DNA of 34,752 nucleotides. It comes from Mayfieldus sp963841445. GTDB lineage: Bacteria > Actinomycetota > Thermoleophilia > Solirubrobacterales > 70-9. Made by a program: the position numbers and the translations under genes. The notes below the pieces were generated by a model. The model was not told where the DNA came from, ran no database searches, and saw only the letters and a list, made by a program, of their open reading frames with translations. The DNA lies in assembly GCA_963841445.1 (NCBI GenBank), contig CAWJCP010000004.1, positions 1 through 34,752 on the forward strand. Direction: 5' to 3'. Shown in pieces: positions 16,552 through 24,588 of the stretch. Numbering within the stretch: the stretch's first letter is position 1; each line of letters begins with the position of its first letter.

Positions 16552-18891
16552 TTGACGATTATTCAGTACGCAAGCCTCAGCAGCTTCATTGACGATCATG
16601 TGGCGATCCTGGTGGGCGCCGCAGCCGCGCTGCTCGTCCTGCTCCTGCTGCTCGCGATGCTGATGCAGCGCCGCGGCAAGCGCAAGGCGCGGCCGACCCT
16701 GGTCAGCGTCCCGTCGCAGGGCCAGCCCGCTGCGGCCTCGGCGCCGGCCGCGCGTGCGAAGCCGCCGCAAGGCGCAAGTACGCCGCCGCCGCCCGCGGCG
16801 CGGCAGCCAGAATCGTCGCCGGGACAGGCCTCGGCTCCCAGCCGGCGCGAGCTTCGCGAGCGCAAGCGCCTTGAGCGAAAGCGCAAGCATGAGGAGGATC
16901 GCGCCCGGCGCGAACGCGAGCGCCAGGCGCAGCTTGAGGCGCGTCGGCAGCGCGATGAGGAGCGGGCTGCCGCGAAGATCGCGCAGCGAAATGCGAAGCA
17001 GCAGGCGAGCCCGGTCGCCGCCTCAGGCGCGCCTGCGCCTCAGGGGGCCGGCGGGGTGGTCGCGCAGACCGGTGGCGCTGTGCCGCAGACCGGGGGAGCG
17101 GTCGCGGCGAGCGGCACATCGCTCGCCGGGACTGCCGTCCGTGCGCAGGCAGAGGCCTCGGCGGAGGGAACCGGGGCCACCGGGCAAGGCGAACCCGTAA
17201 AGTCGAGGTCGGCTTCCAGCCGTCGTGAGCTGCGCAAGCGCGAGCGGGATGAGCGCCGCAAGCAAACGCTGGAGCAGAAAGCCGCCAAGCGAGCAAAGGA
17301 GACCGCGATGCAGGGGGAGAAGGCAGACGAGCAGGCAAGAAGGGAAGCCGAGGCGAATGAGGCTTCCCAGGCTAAGCCTGCCGCCGCGGCGGGCGGCGAG
17401 CAGCCGTCCGGCGAGGGGCGCCGGGGCCTGTTCAGGCGGCGGCCCAAGCCTGACCCGGCCACTGCGCCTCCCGCTGACTCGGCCGAGGCGCCTGCATTCA
17501 CCTCAGCCCCCGAGCCGTCGCCGTCGACGGCGAGCGCAAGCAACGATTCTTCCCGCGGCACCGAGTTCGTGCCCGAGGCACTGAGGTCGCAGCCGCCGTC
17601 GGAGCCGGCCACGCAAATGCCCGCCGAGCCCCCCGCTGCGACGCCTGCCCCCACTCCTGTGCCCCCCGAGCCCGCCGCTGCCGCGCCCGCCGAGCCCCCC
17701 GCTGCGGCGCCCGCCGAGCCCGCCGCTGCGGCGCCGAGCGTCGATGCTGAGGCCAAGGCCGCCGAGGCGGCCGAGCGGGCCGCCCGCGAGGCCGAGGAGA
17801 AGGTCCGCGCCGAGCAGCACAGAGCCGAGGAGGAGGAGCAGCGGATCAAGGCGGCGGCCGAGCGACGCTTGAAGGAGGCCGAGGAGCTGCAGCGCCGGGC
17901 CGAGCAGCGCGCCGCCGAGGCCCGCAAGCAGGCCGAGCAGCGAATTCAAGCCGCCGCCGAGCGGGCCCGCGCAGAGGCCGAGCAGGCGGTTCGCAGCGAG
18001 GCCGCCGGCAAGGCCCAGCAGCAGGCCGCCGAGGCGCGCCACGAGGCTGAGGAGCGGACCCGCGCGATCGAAGAGCAGCTCAAGAGCGAGCGCCAGAGCC
18101 ACGACAAGGCGATTGCCGACGCAAAGGAGCGCCTCGACCAGATCGAGGCGCGCGCCGCCGCCGCCGAACGTCGCGCGACCGCGGCCGAGCAGATGGCGCA
18201 GCTGAAGGCCGAGGAGGCCGAGCGTGAGCGCCGCCTGCGCGAGGTCCTGGACAGCGTCAACGACGCCGAGCAGCGCGCTCGGGACGCAGAGCGACGCGCG
18301 GCGGCAGCCGAGATCGAGAGCTCGCAGGCCGTCGAGGGGCTCGAGGAAACGGCGGCGCCCGCGCAACGGCCGACCCTGCAGCCGCGGCCCGAGTCCGATG
18401 GGCCGGTGCCGGCCACGGAGGCCGAAGCTGAGCCGTCACCGCCCGACTGGGTGGCGGGGCAGGCGCAGGAAGCGGAGGCGGAGGCGCAGCCTGCCGCGGA
18501 GCCAGCCGGCGAGCAGCCCGCGAGCCAAACGTCACCGGCCGAGCAGCCGCAAGCCGAAGCCGAGCCGCAAGCCGAGGCCGAGCCGCAAGCCGAGGCCGAG
18601 CCGCAAGCCGAGCAGCCGCAAGCCGAGCAGCCGCAAGCCGAAGCCGAGCCGCAAGCCGAAGCCGAGCCCGAGTCGGAGCCGCAAGCAGGTGGGCCTTCCG
18701 GGGAAGCGATCGATCTCAACTCGGCGAGCTTCGAACAGCTTCGCTCCGCCAACCTCTCTGTCACTCAGGCGACGCGGGTGCTCGCGCATCGCGAGCGCCG
18801 CGGCGGCTACTCGTCGGTCGACGACCTCGACGACGTCCCGGGGTTCCCGGGCGACGTGCTCGCCGAGTTCAAGCGCCGCGTCAAGGTCTGA
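16552..18891 (+). CDS. Membrane-anchored coiled-coil protein with C-terminal HhH
   Basis: A 779-residue protein I do not recognise as a named family. One membrane segment lies near residues 17-38 (ILVGAAAALLVLLLLLAML) followed by RRGKRK, predicting a cytoplasmic bulk. Then come Pro/Ala/Gln-rich and basic-helical parts (about 45-300), a linker with repeated AAAPAEPPA (about 350-400), a long Ala/Glu/Arg coiled coil (about 400-610), a Gln-Ala-Glu-Pro tandem repeat (about 664-710) and a C-terminal ComEA-like helix-hairpin-helix (AIDLNSASFEQLRSANLS, then DLDDVPGFPGDVLAEFKR). The HhH suggests DNA contact at the membrane, which is inference. The TTG start has GGTGAG 8 nt upstream. Its position after smpB may be incidental. 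Confidence 0.75.
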   Translation: MTIIQYASLSSFIDDHVAILVGAAAALLVLLLLLAMLMQRRGKRKARPTLVSVPSQGQPAAASAPAARAKPPQGASTPPPPAARQPESSPGQASAPSRRELRERKRLERKRKHEEDRARRERERQAQLEARRQRDEERAAAKIAQRNAKQQASPVAASGAPAPQGAGGVVAQTGGAVPQTGGAVAASGTSLAGTAVRAQAEASAEGTGATGQGEPVKSRSASSRRELRKRERDERRKQTLEQKAAKRAKETAMQGEKADEQARREAEANEASQAKPAAAAGGEQPSGEGRRGLFRRRPKPDPATAPPADSAEAPAFTSAPEPSPSTASASNDSSRGTEFVPEALRSQPPSEPATQMPAEPPAATPAPTPVPPEPAAAAPAEPPAAAPAEPAAAAPSVDAEAKAAEAAERAAREAEEKVRAEQHRAEEEEQRIKAAAERRLKEAEELQRRAEQRAAEARKQAEQRIQAAAERARAEAEQAVRSEAAGKAQQQAAEARHEAEERTRAIEEQLKSERQSHDKAIADAKERLDQIEARAAAAERRATAAEQMAQLKAEEAERERRLREVLDSVNDAEQRARDAERRAAAAEIESSQAVEGLEETAAPAQRPTLQPRPESDGPVPATEAEAEPSPPDWVAGQAQEAEAEAQPAAEPAGEQPASQTSPAEQPQAEAEPQAEAEPQAEAEPQAEQPQAEQPQAEAEPQAEAEPESEPQAGGPSGEAIDLNSASFEQLRSANLSVTQATRVLAHRERRGGYSSVDDLDDVPGFPGDVLAEFKRRVKV
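18541..18690 (+). repeat. In-frame tandem repeat encoding QAE(P/Q) units
   Basis: Units built from GCCGAGCCGCAA and GCCGAGCAGCCGCAA recur about ten times in the coding frame, giving EPQAEAEPQAE-type protein sequence just before the helix-hairpin-helix domain. Near-identical codons in successive units suggest recent slippage or unequal exchange, so copy number may vary between strains. Confidence 0.85.
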
Positions 18892-18974
18892 TCGCCCAGC
18901 CGGCCCGTCGAGCTAGGCGCGCTCGGCCTCCGGCGCAGGGTCGGGTTTAGACCGCGTCATGCAGGGAACAGCAT

Positions 18975-18995
18975 TCTCCAGGTCCCACGTGGAGA
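18975..18995. promoter_or_regulatory. Inverted repeat upstream of lpqY (possible operator)
   Basis: TCTCCA (18975-18980) and TGGAGA (18990-18995) are perfect inverted arms around 9 bp, and the palindrome CCACGTGG (18985-18992) overlaps the right arm. It lies 25 bp upstream of the lpqY start, suited to a sugar-responsive repressor or a leader hairpin. No regulator gene is adjacent. Confidence 0.4.
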
Positions 18996-19019
18996 CGCGG
19001 GACGCAAGGAGGAGGGAGT

Positions 19020-20288
19020 TTGAGTTTGCGCACCAGCCTGCTGGCGCCCTTCATGGCGCTGGCACTCGTGGCACTCGTTAGCGGTTGTGGGGGGTCCGCA
19101 AGCGCCGGGACGCCGACCCTGAACTGGTTCGTCGCCACCCAGCCCGGCGGCACGATTCAGGATGTCGCCGAGCGCTGCACCAAGGAGTCGAAGGGTGAGT
19201 ACAAGATCAACGTCGAGCTGCTTCCCACCGACGCCAGCCAGCAGCGCGAGCAGCTGGTTCGGCGGCTGGCCGCCAAGGACTCCAGCGTCGACCTGATCGG
19301 GATGGACGTGATCTGGACCGCCGAGTTCGCGAATGCCGGCTGGGTCAAGCCGTTCCCCGACGCCCTCGCCAAGCAGGTCACGAAGGGAGTGTTTCCGAGC
19401 GTGATCGAGACCGCCTCGTTCGAGAAGAAGCTCTACGGCGCGCCGTTCAACACCAACACGCAGCTGCTCTGGTACCGCAAGGACCTCGTGCCGAAGGTGC
19501 CCACCACCTGGGACGAGATGATCAAGGACGCTGAGAAGCTGGGGCCGGCGAAGTCGGGGACGATCCAGGTGCAGGCCAACAAGTACGAGGGCTTCACGGT
19601 CTGGGTCAACTCGATGATCGAGTCAGCCGGAGCCCAGCTGCTCTCCGGGCCGGAGCAGGTCTCGCTGGCCCGCCAGCCGACCGACGAGGCGCTGGCGACG
19701 ATCGGCCGCTTTGCCAACTCCTCGGCGGCGCCGACAAACCTGACGACCTCCGACGAGGACTCGGCCCGGCTCGGCTTCGAGGCCGGCGACTCGGCCTTCA
19801 TGCTCAACTACACCTTCGCCTACGCCAGCGCCGGCGACAACGCGCCCGACATCCAGAAGAAGATGGGCTTCGCGCGCTACCCCGAGGACGTCGCCGGCAA
19901 GCCGAGCCGGCCACCGCTGGGCGGCTTCAACATCGGGGTCGGCGGCTACACCAGTCATGCCAAGCAGGCCTTCGACGCCGCGGCCTGCGTCAGCGACCGC
20001 AAGAGCCAGGAGACGGCGGTAGAGCTCGACGGGCTGCCGCCCTCCTTGGAGTCCCTCTACGCGTCAAAGACGATCAAGAAGGCCTTCCCCGGCTTCGCCG
20101 GCCTTGTCAAGCAGTCGATCGACGACGCCGCTCCCCGTCCGCAGACGCCCGCCTACCAGGACGTCTCGCTCGCGGTCCAGGACGCCCTTCATCCGCCCGA
20201 CAAGATCGATCCCAAGGATCCCGGCCCCAGCTATGACGAGCTGAAGGGCAACCTCGAGGACGCCGTGAAGCGGAAGGGGCTCCTCTGA
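19020..20288 (+). CDS. lpqY: Trehalose-type ABC transporter solute-binding lipoprotein
   Basis: A lipid-anchored binding protein of 422 residues for an ABC sugar importer. The signal peptide ends in lipobox LVSGC (Cys near residue 23). It follows mycobacterial LpqY, as I recall that sequence, block by block: VIWTAEFANAGWVKPF, KLYGAPFNTNTQLLWYRKDL, QANKYEGFTVWVNSMIESAG, DSARLGFEAGDSAF, GGFNIGVGGYTSHA and a C-terminal SIDDAAPRPQTPAYQDVSLA. LpqY-SugABC recovers trehalose released during mycolate building in mycobacteria; here uptake of trehalose or a related disaccharide is likely. TTG 19020 is fixed by a perfect AAGGAGG at 19007-19013, 6 nt upstream. It overlaps the next gene by one base. Confidence 0.9.
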   Translation: MSLRTSLLAPFMALALVALVSGCGGSASAGTPTLNWFVATQPGGTIQDVAERCTKESKGEYKINVELLPTDASQQREQLVRRLAAKDSSVDLIGMDVIWTAEFANAGWVKPFPDALAKQVTKGVFPSVIETASFEKKLYGAPFNTNTQLLWYRKDLVPKVPTTWDEMIKDAEKLGPAKSGTIQVQANKYEGFTVWVNSMIESAGAQLLSGPEQVSLARQPTDEALATIGRFANSSAAPTNLTTSDEDSARLGFEAGDSAFMLNYTFAYASAGDNAPDIQKKMGFARYPEDVAGKPSRPPLGGFNIGVGGYTSHAKQAFDAAACVSDRKSQETAVELDGLPPSLESLYASKTIKKAFPGFAGLVKQSIDDAAPRPQTPAYQDVSLAVQDALHPPDKIDPKDPGPSYDELKGNLEDAVKRKGLL

Positions 20289-21166
20289 TGACTGAGCGCA
20301 CCCGCTCCGAGCGCCGCCTCGGCTGGATGCTCTGCGCTCCGGCGGTGATCGCGATGCTGCTCGTCACCGCCTATCCGATCTGTTACGCGATCGTCCTTTC
20401 GATGCAGAACATCGACCTGCGCTTCCCCGAGGAGGGCGGCTTCGTCGGCCTCGACAACTACGGCGCGGTCCTGAGCTCGCACCTCTGGTGGCAGGACGTC
20501 GGCAACACCCTGGTGATCACCGTGGTCTCGGTCTCGATCGAGCTCAGCCTAGGGATGGTGATCGCGCTGGTCATGCACCGGGCGATCTTCGGCCGCGGCG
20601 CGGTGCGGACCGCGGTGCTGATCCCCTACGGGATCGTCACCGTCGCCGCCGCATTCGCGTGGCAGTTCGCTTTTGCATCCGACACCGGGTTCGTGAATCC
20701 GGCGCTCGGAATCGACAAGTCCTGGTTCGGGGGCCACGGAAGCTCGCTGGCGGTGATCATCATGGCCGAGGTCTGGAAGACGACGCCGTTCATGGCCCTG
20801 CTGCTGCTCGCCGGCCTGACCACGATCGACGACGGCCTCTACGAGGCCGCGAAGGTCGACGGCGCGACCGCAGTGCAGCGCTTCTTCCGCATCACCCTGC
20901 CGCTGATGAAGCCGGCGATCCTCGTCGCGCTGCTCTTCCGCACCCTCGACGCCTTCCGGATCTTCGACAACATCTTCATCATGACTCGGGGCTCGCAGAA
21001 CACCGAGTCGGTCTCGATCCTCGGCTACAACCAGCTGATCTCGCGCACCAACCTCGGGCTCGGCTCGGCGGTCTCGGTGCTGATCTTCATCGCCGTGCTG
21101 ATCATCGCTGTCGCGTTCGTGCGCCTGTTGGGGGTCCGGATGGCGGAGGGAAGGCCGGGGACCTAG
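20288..21166 (+). CDS. sugA: ABC sugar transporter permease, SugA-like
   Basis: An inner-membrane permease of 292 residues of the MalF/UgpA type. Six hydrophobic segments are visible, beginning LGWMLCAPAVIAMLLVTAYPI. The EAA loop that contacts the ATPase is YEAAKVDGATAVQRFFRITLP (about residues 185-205). A further segment LIFIAVLIIAVAFVRLL closes the protein. ATG 20288 overlaps the lpqY stop (TGATG). It would form a heterodimer with the next gene product. Confidence 0.9.
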   Translation: MTERTRSERRLGWMLCAPAVIAMLLVTAYPICYAIVLSMQNIDLRFPEEGGFVGLDNYGAVLSSHLWWQDVGNTLVITVVSVSIELSLGMVIALVMHRAIFGRGAVRTAVLIPYGIVTVAAAFAWQFAFASDTGFVNPALGIDKSWFGGHGSSLAVIIMAEVWKTTPFMALLLLAGLTTIDDGLYEAAKVDGATAVQRFFRITLPLMKPAILVALLFRTLDAFRIFDNIFIMTRGSQNTESVSILGYNQLISRTNLGLGSAVSVLIFIAVLIIAVAFVRLLGVRMAEGRPGT

Positions 21167-22009
21167 ATGAAGCGCGGAACCCGCGAGTACACGACCTGGA
21201 GCATCGGGATCCTCGCGGTCCTGGTCTTCTCGCTGGTCCCGATCGTCTGGATCATCTCGCTGTCCTTCAAGACCCCGGACTCGGTGACCGACCAGCGCTT
21301 CATCCCCGCCCACTGGACCCTTGACAACTACAAGACCCTGTTCGACGGCGGGATCGACAACAGCCCCTTCCTGCACCCGCTGATCAACTCGATTGCGATC
21401 GCGACGATCTCGACCGTGATCGCGATCGTCCTCGCCGCCTTCGCGGCCTACGCGATCGCCCGGCTCGACTTCCCCGGCAAGGGCGCGATCCTTGCCGGCG
21501 CGCTGGCGATCGCGATGTTCCCGCAGATCTCGACCGTCGGGCCGCTGTTCGACATGTGGCGCGCGATCGGCCTCTACGACACCTACCTGGGGCTGATCAT
21601 TCCCTACCTGACCTTCGCCTTGCCGCTGGCGATCTACACATTGGTCGCGTTCTTCAGGGAGATCCCCTGGGACCTCGAGGAGGCGGCCGCGGTCGACGGG
21701 GCGACGCCGTACCAGGCCTTCCGCAAGGTGATCATCCCGCTTGCCGCGCCGGGCACCTTCACGGCCGCGATCCTCGTCTTCATCATCTGCTGGAACGACT
21801 TCCTTTTCGCGATCACGCTCACTTCTTCCAACAACGCCCGCACCGTGCCCGCGGCGCTGGCGTTCTTCACCGGCGAGTCCCAGTTCACCGCCCCGACCGG
21901 CAACATCGCCGCCGCGGCGGTGATCGTGACCGTGCCGATCATCCTGTTCGTGCTGTTCTTCCAACGCCGCATCGTCGCCGGGCTGACGGCAGGCGCCGTG
22001 AAGGGATAA
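21167..22009 (+). CDS. sugB: ABC sugar transporter permease, SugB-like
   Basis: The second permease, 280 residues, MalG/UgpE type. It has six membrane segments, including WSIGILAVLVFSLVPIVWII near the N-terminus and IVTVPIILFVLFFQRRIVAG at the end. The EAA loop LEEAAAVDGATPYQAFRKVI is near residue 170. ATG 21167 directly follows the stop of the first permease (TAGATG), showing tight coupling. The C-terminal FFQRRIVAGLTAGAVKG is characteristic of this permease family. Confidence 0.9.
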   Translation: MKRGTREYTTWSIGILAVLVFSLVPIVWIISLSFKTPDSVTDQRFIPAHWTLDNYKTLFDGGIDNSPFLHPLINSIAIATISTVIAIVLAAFAAYAIARLDFPGKGAILAGALAIAMFPQISTVGPLFDMWRAIGLYDTYLGLIIPYLTFALPLAIYTLVAFFREIPWDLEEAAAVDGATPYQAFRKVIIPLAAPGTFTAAILVFIICWNDFLFAITLTSSNNARTVPAALAFFTGESQFTAPTGNIAAAAVIVTVPIILFVLFFQRRIVAGLTAGAVKG

Positions 22010-22023
22010 GGAGGTAGGACCGA

Positions 22024-23217
22024 ATGGCTGAAGTAGTCCTGGAGCACCTGACCAAGCAATACCCGGACGGGTTTGAGGCGGTCAAGGACATGAACCTGGA
22101 GATCTCCGACGGGGAGTTCGTGATCCTCGTTGGCCCGTCGGGCTGCGGCAAGTCAACGGCGCTGAAGATGATCGCCGGGCTCGAGGACATCACCGACGGC
22201 GAGCTGCGGATCGGCGACCAGGTCGTCAACGAGCTCGCCCCCAAGGACCGCGACATCGCAATGGTGTTTCAGAACTACGCGCTCTATCCGCACATGACCG
22301 TGCGCGAGAACATGGCCTTCCCGCTCAAGCTCGCCAAGGTCGACGACGCCGAGGTCACCGAGAAGGTCGAGGAGGCTGCCCGCATCCTCGACCTCACCGA
22401 GCACCTCGACCGCAAGCCGGCCAACCTCTCCGGCGGCCAGCGCCAGCGTGTCGCGATGGGCCGCGCGATCGTCCGCGACCCGAAGGCCTTCCTGATGGAC
22501 GAGCCGCTCTCCAACCTGGACGCGAAGCTGCGCGTCCAGATGCGCACCGAGGTCGCGCGGATCCAGTCGCGGCTCGGGACCACGACCGTCTACGTGACTC
22601 ACGATCAGACCGAGGCGATGACGCTAGGCGACCGCGTCGCGGTGATGCGCGGCGGAGTCCTGCAGCAGGTCGGCCCGCCCGGGGAGCTCTACAACGAGCC
22701 CGCCAACCTCTTCGTCGCCGGGTTCATCGGCTCCCCGGCGATGAACTTCATGCCCGGCGAGCTCAGCGGCGACACGGTGAAGACGCCGTTCGGCGACATC
22801 CCTGTTCCCGAGGAGGCGCGCCCCAGAGGGGGCGCCGACGGCTCGGTGATCGTCGGCATCCGCCCGGAGTCCTTCGAGGACGCCTCGATGGTTGGCGACG
22901 ACGTGCGCGGCCGCGGCATCACCTTCAAGGCGAAGATCGACCTGGTCGAGTCGCTGGGCGCCGAGGAGTACGCCTACTTCGAGGTCGAGGGCATGCAGGT
23001 GCAGTCAGAGGAGCTCAGCGAGCTTGCCGCAGACTCGGGCTCACACGAGGGCTCCACGGCCCAGGAGCAGGTCGTCGCCCGGCTCGACCCGACGACGGGC
23101 GTGACGAAGGGGGAGGAGGCGGAGTTGTGGATTGACGCGACGAAGCTGCACTTCTTCGACCCCGACGGCGGGCGAAATCTGTCGCTGGCCGATGGCGACG
23201 GGGCTAGCGCCGCTTGA
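22024..23217 (+). CDS. sugC: ABC sugar transporter ATPase, SugC/UgpC type
   Basis: The ATPase of the importer, 397 residues. Walker A GPSGCGKST is near residue 40, Q-loop MVFQNYALYPHMTVRENM, signature LSGGQRQRVAMGRAIVRD, Walker B AFLMDEPLSNLD and H-loop VYVTHDQTEAMT. The C-terminal half is the MalK/UgpC regulatory OB-type region, with IVGIRPESFED near 280. An acidic insert (SELAADSGSHEGSTAQEQ) sits within it. AAGGAGG lies 5 nt or more before ATG 22024. Such ATPases may serve several importers. The gene end overlaps the convergent ParB-like gene by 14 bp. Confidence 0.94.
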   Translation: MAEVVLEHLTKQYPDGFEAVKDMNLEISDGEFVILVGPSGCGKSTALKMIAGLEDITDGELRIGDQVVNELAPKDRDIAMVFQNYALYPHMTVRENMAFPLKLAKVDDAEVTEKVEEAARILDLTEHLDRKPANLSGGQRQRVAMGRAIVRDPKAFLMDEPLSNLDAKLRVQMRTEVARIQSRLGTTTVYVTHDQTEAMTLGDRVAVMRGGVLQQVGPPGELYNEPANLFVAGFIGSPAMNFMPGELSGDTVKTPFGDIPVPEEARPRGGADGSVIVGIRPESFEDASMVGDDVRGRGITFKAKIDLVESLGAEEYAYFEVEGMQVQSEELSELAADSGSHEGSTAQEQVVARLDPTTGVTKGEEAELWIDATKLHFFDPDGGRNLSLADGDGASAA

Positions 23218-24040
23218 GCCGCTCGAGCACCGACTCGTCCCACGCGTGGCTGCGGATCAGCAGGTAGCGCTCGCCCACGATCCGCAGGTAGGCCTCTGTC
23301 TCGGTCTCCTCCTCGCCCAGCAGCTCCGCCTCGCTGAGCGCCGCGACGATCGGCTCGTAGTCCTCGCGGTACCACGCCTCGGCGACCTGCTCGCGCCCGA
23401 GCGGCTCGCGACTGGCCTGGATCGTGCGGAATCCCCACGCCTCGACGGCCTCGGCCAGCTTCGCGTAGTCCCAGGCATCGGATAGCTGGATCCGGCCCCG
23501 CGCCTCGGGCGGCAGCGGAACCCGCTCGAAGAAGACACGCTCGTGACTCTTCAGCGGCAGGTCGGCGAGGTTGAGCGCCTGCTCGGGCTCCAGCGCCGTC
23601 TGCACCTCGGTCACCTGAGCGTCGATTTCATCCCGACCCTGGGCCCGCGCCACCGAGACGCGGTGGTGGCCGTCCTTGACGAAATGCAGGCCTCCGACCC
23701 GGTAGACCTGGATCGGCGGCATCGACTTACCCCTGCGCTGCGCGATCGCGATCCGCTCCCAGCGGTCGCGGACCCGCTGCGAGGTGGGGCGGAAGCTGCG
23801 GTCGAACTCGGTCCTGCGGTCGACGCTGCCGACGATCGAGTCAAGCTGGATCATCTGCACGCCGAGGATCCGCTCGCCCCGCTTGCCGAGCGCCTCGATG
23901 ACCTCCTCGAAGGGCAGGATCAGGTTGACGTCGCCGGGCTCGCGGCGCAGCCGGTTGGCCAGCCGCGCCAAAACCCCGCGCCGGCGCGCCCGCGAGAAAT
24001 CGCTTTTCGCGTCCTGGACCGGGAACCCGGTGTCGGCCAT
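23204..24040 (-). CDS. ParB/Srx-like nuclease-domain protein
   Basis: A 278-residue protein with a ParB N-terminal-like fold in the middle. RVGGLHFVKDGHHRVSVARA (about residues 113-132) is the ParB/sulfiredoxin-type nucleotide-binding box, preceded by IQLDSIVGSVDRRTEFDRSF. No ParB helix-turn-helix or C-terminal dimer domain is present, and no parA gene is near, so this is not the chromosomal ParB. The C-terminal 140 residues are helical (YAKLAEAVEAWGF, AWYREDYEPIVAALSEAELL). Members occur widely in actinobacteria with unknown role; CTPase or nuclease activity would be a guess. TAGGCT ends 6 nt before the ATG, so the mRNA is probably leaderless. It is divergent from ssrA. Confidence 0.75.
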   Translation of the reverse strand: MADTGFPVQDAKSDFSRARRRGVLARLANRLRREPGDVNLILPFEEVIEALGKRGERILGVQMIQLDSIVGSVDRRTEFDRSFRPTSQRVRDRWERIAIAQRRGKSMPPIQVYRVGGLHFVKDGHHRVSVARAQGRDEIDAQVTEVQTALEPEQALNLADLPLKSHERVFFERVPLPPEARGRIQLSDAWDYAKLAEAVEAWGFRTIQASREPLGREQVAEAWYREDYEPIVAALSEAELLGEEETETEAYLRIVGERYLLIRSHAWDESVLERLKRR

Positions 24041-24072
24041 CGATCCAGCCTAGCGCCGGTGCGGCCACCCGC

Positions 24073-24113
24073 TGGAGCGCTTTTCCTCCGCGGGTTTGAA
24101 GGAAAGCGCTCCA
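24073..24113. promoter_or_regulatory. Long inverted repeat upstream of ssrA
   Basis: TGGAGCGCTTTTCC (24073-24086) and GGAAAGCGCTCCA (24101-24113) are complementary over 13 bp with one bulged T. Each arm also contains the palindrome AGCGCT. The right arm ends 23 bp before the ssrA -10 hexamer, over the place of a -35 box. It could bind a regulator acting on ssrA and the divergent ParB-like gene, or fold as a hairpin. Confidence 0.5.
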
Positions 24114-24136
24114 CCAGCCCGCCAGAGGCGCCCGCG

Positions 24137-24142
24137 TACAAT
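24137..24142 (+). promoter_or_regulatory. ssrA -10 hexamer TACAAT
   Basis: TACAAT matches five of six consensus bases and ends 17 nt before the mature 5' end at 24160. Transcription would begin near 24149, leaving a short leader for RNase P to remove. No -35 consensus is seen; the inverted repeat 24073-24113 occupies that region. Confidence 0.55.
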
Positions 24143-24159
24143 TGGTGGGCACATAGCAC

Positions 24160-24519
24160 GGGGACGACAGGCTTCGACGTGGTCGATCCGTGCGAACGGT
24201 TGCAGGCCGAGGTTCCCGGAGGCCTCGTGAAACACCGGGAAAAACCAATACGTGCGGACCATGAGTTCGCCCTCGCCGCTTAGTTAGAAGCTAAGCAGTG
24301 AGAGTCGGTCCTCCCTCGCCCGTGGGGAGGGGCACCGGCTTCAGAAACGGGCTAACCCGGGCGGCTCGCCTCCGCCGCCAGGGGACATCCAAAGGGGGCT
24401 TTGCTTCCCGCTATCGCTGGCCGGCGTAGACGCGGGAGGCGAGATCCAAGCGCCGGCTAAGCCTGTAGACGCCATTCGTTTCGCGACCGCGGACGCGGGT
24501 TCGATTCCCGCCGTCTCCA
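24160..24519 (+). ncRNA. ssrA: Transfer-messenger RNA (tmRNA)
   Basis: tmRNA rescues ribosomes stalled on non-stop mRNA and tags the nascent protein for degradation. The 5' end GGGGACG (24160-24166) pairs with CGTCTCC (24512-24518) as the acceptor stem (one G-U), with discriminator A24519. The T-arm GCGGGTTCGATTCCCGC precedes it. CCA is not encoded. The tag frame is GCG at 24254 to the TAG at 24281-24283, giving ADHEFALAA, and the stop lies in the H5 hairpin GCTTAG/CTAAGC. The 360-nt size is typical of one-piece tmRNA. It uses the SmpB encoded at 15999. Confidence 0.96.
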
Positions 24520-24588
24520 CTCTCACTCGCCAGGACCCAATCGTCGCCGATGTTGCGGATGCGCGCAGCGGGCGATGCCATGCCAAGC

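Noticed and set aside
18541..18690. Tandem repeat as a mobile or intergenic repeat
   Set aside because: It is wholly in frame and encodes a QAE(P/Q) linker, so it is a protein repeat.
20549..21964. 471-residue minus-strand open frame opposite the sugar permeases
   Set aside because: Low-complexity Asp/Arg/Glu/His composition typical of an antisense shadow; both permeases on the plus strand have EAA loops and membrane helices.
23204..24040. Chromosome partitioning parB
   Set aside because: Only the N-terminal ParB-like fold is present, with no helix-turn-helix, no parA and no parS-like repeat nearby.
24160..24519. Stand-alone tRNA gene at the 3' end of this segment
   Set aside because: The T-arm and acceptor strand belong to the tmRNA; the matching 5' acceptor strand is at 24160, and no D-stem or anticodon arm fits between.
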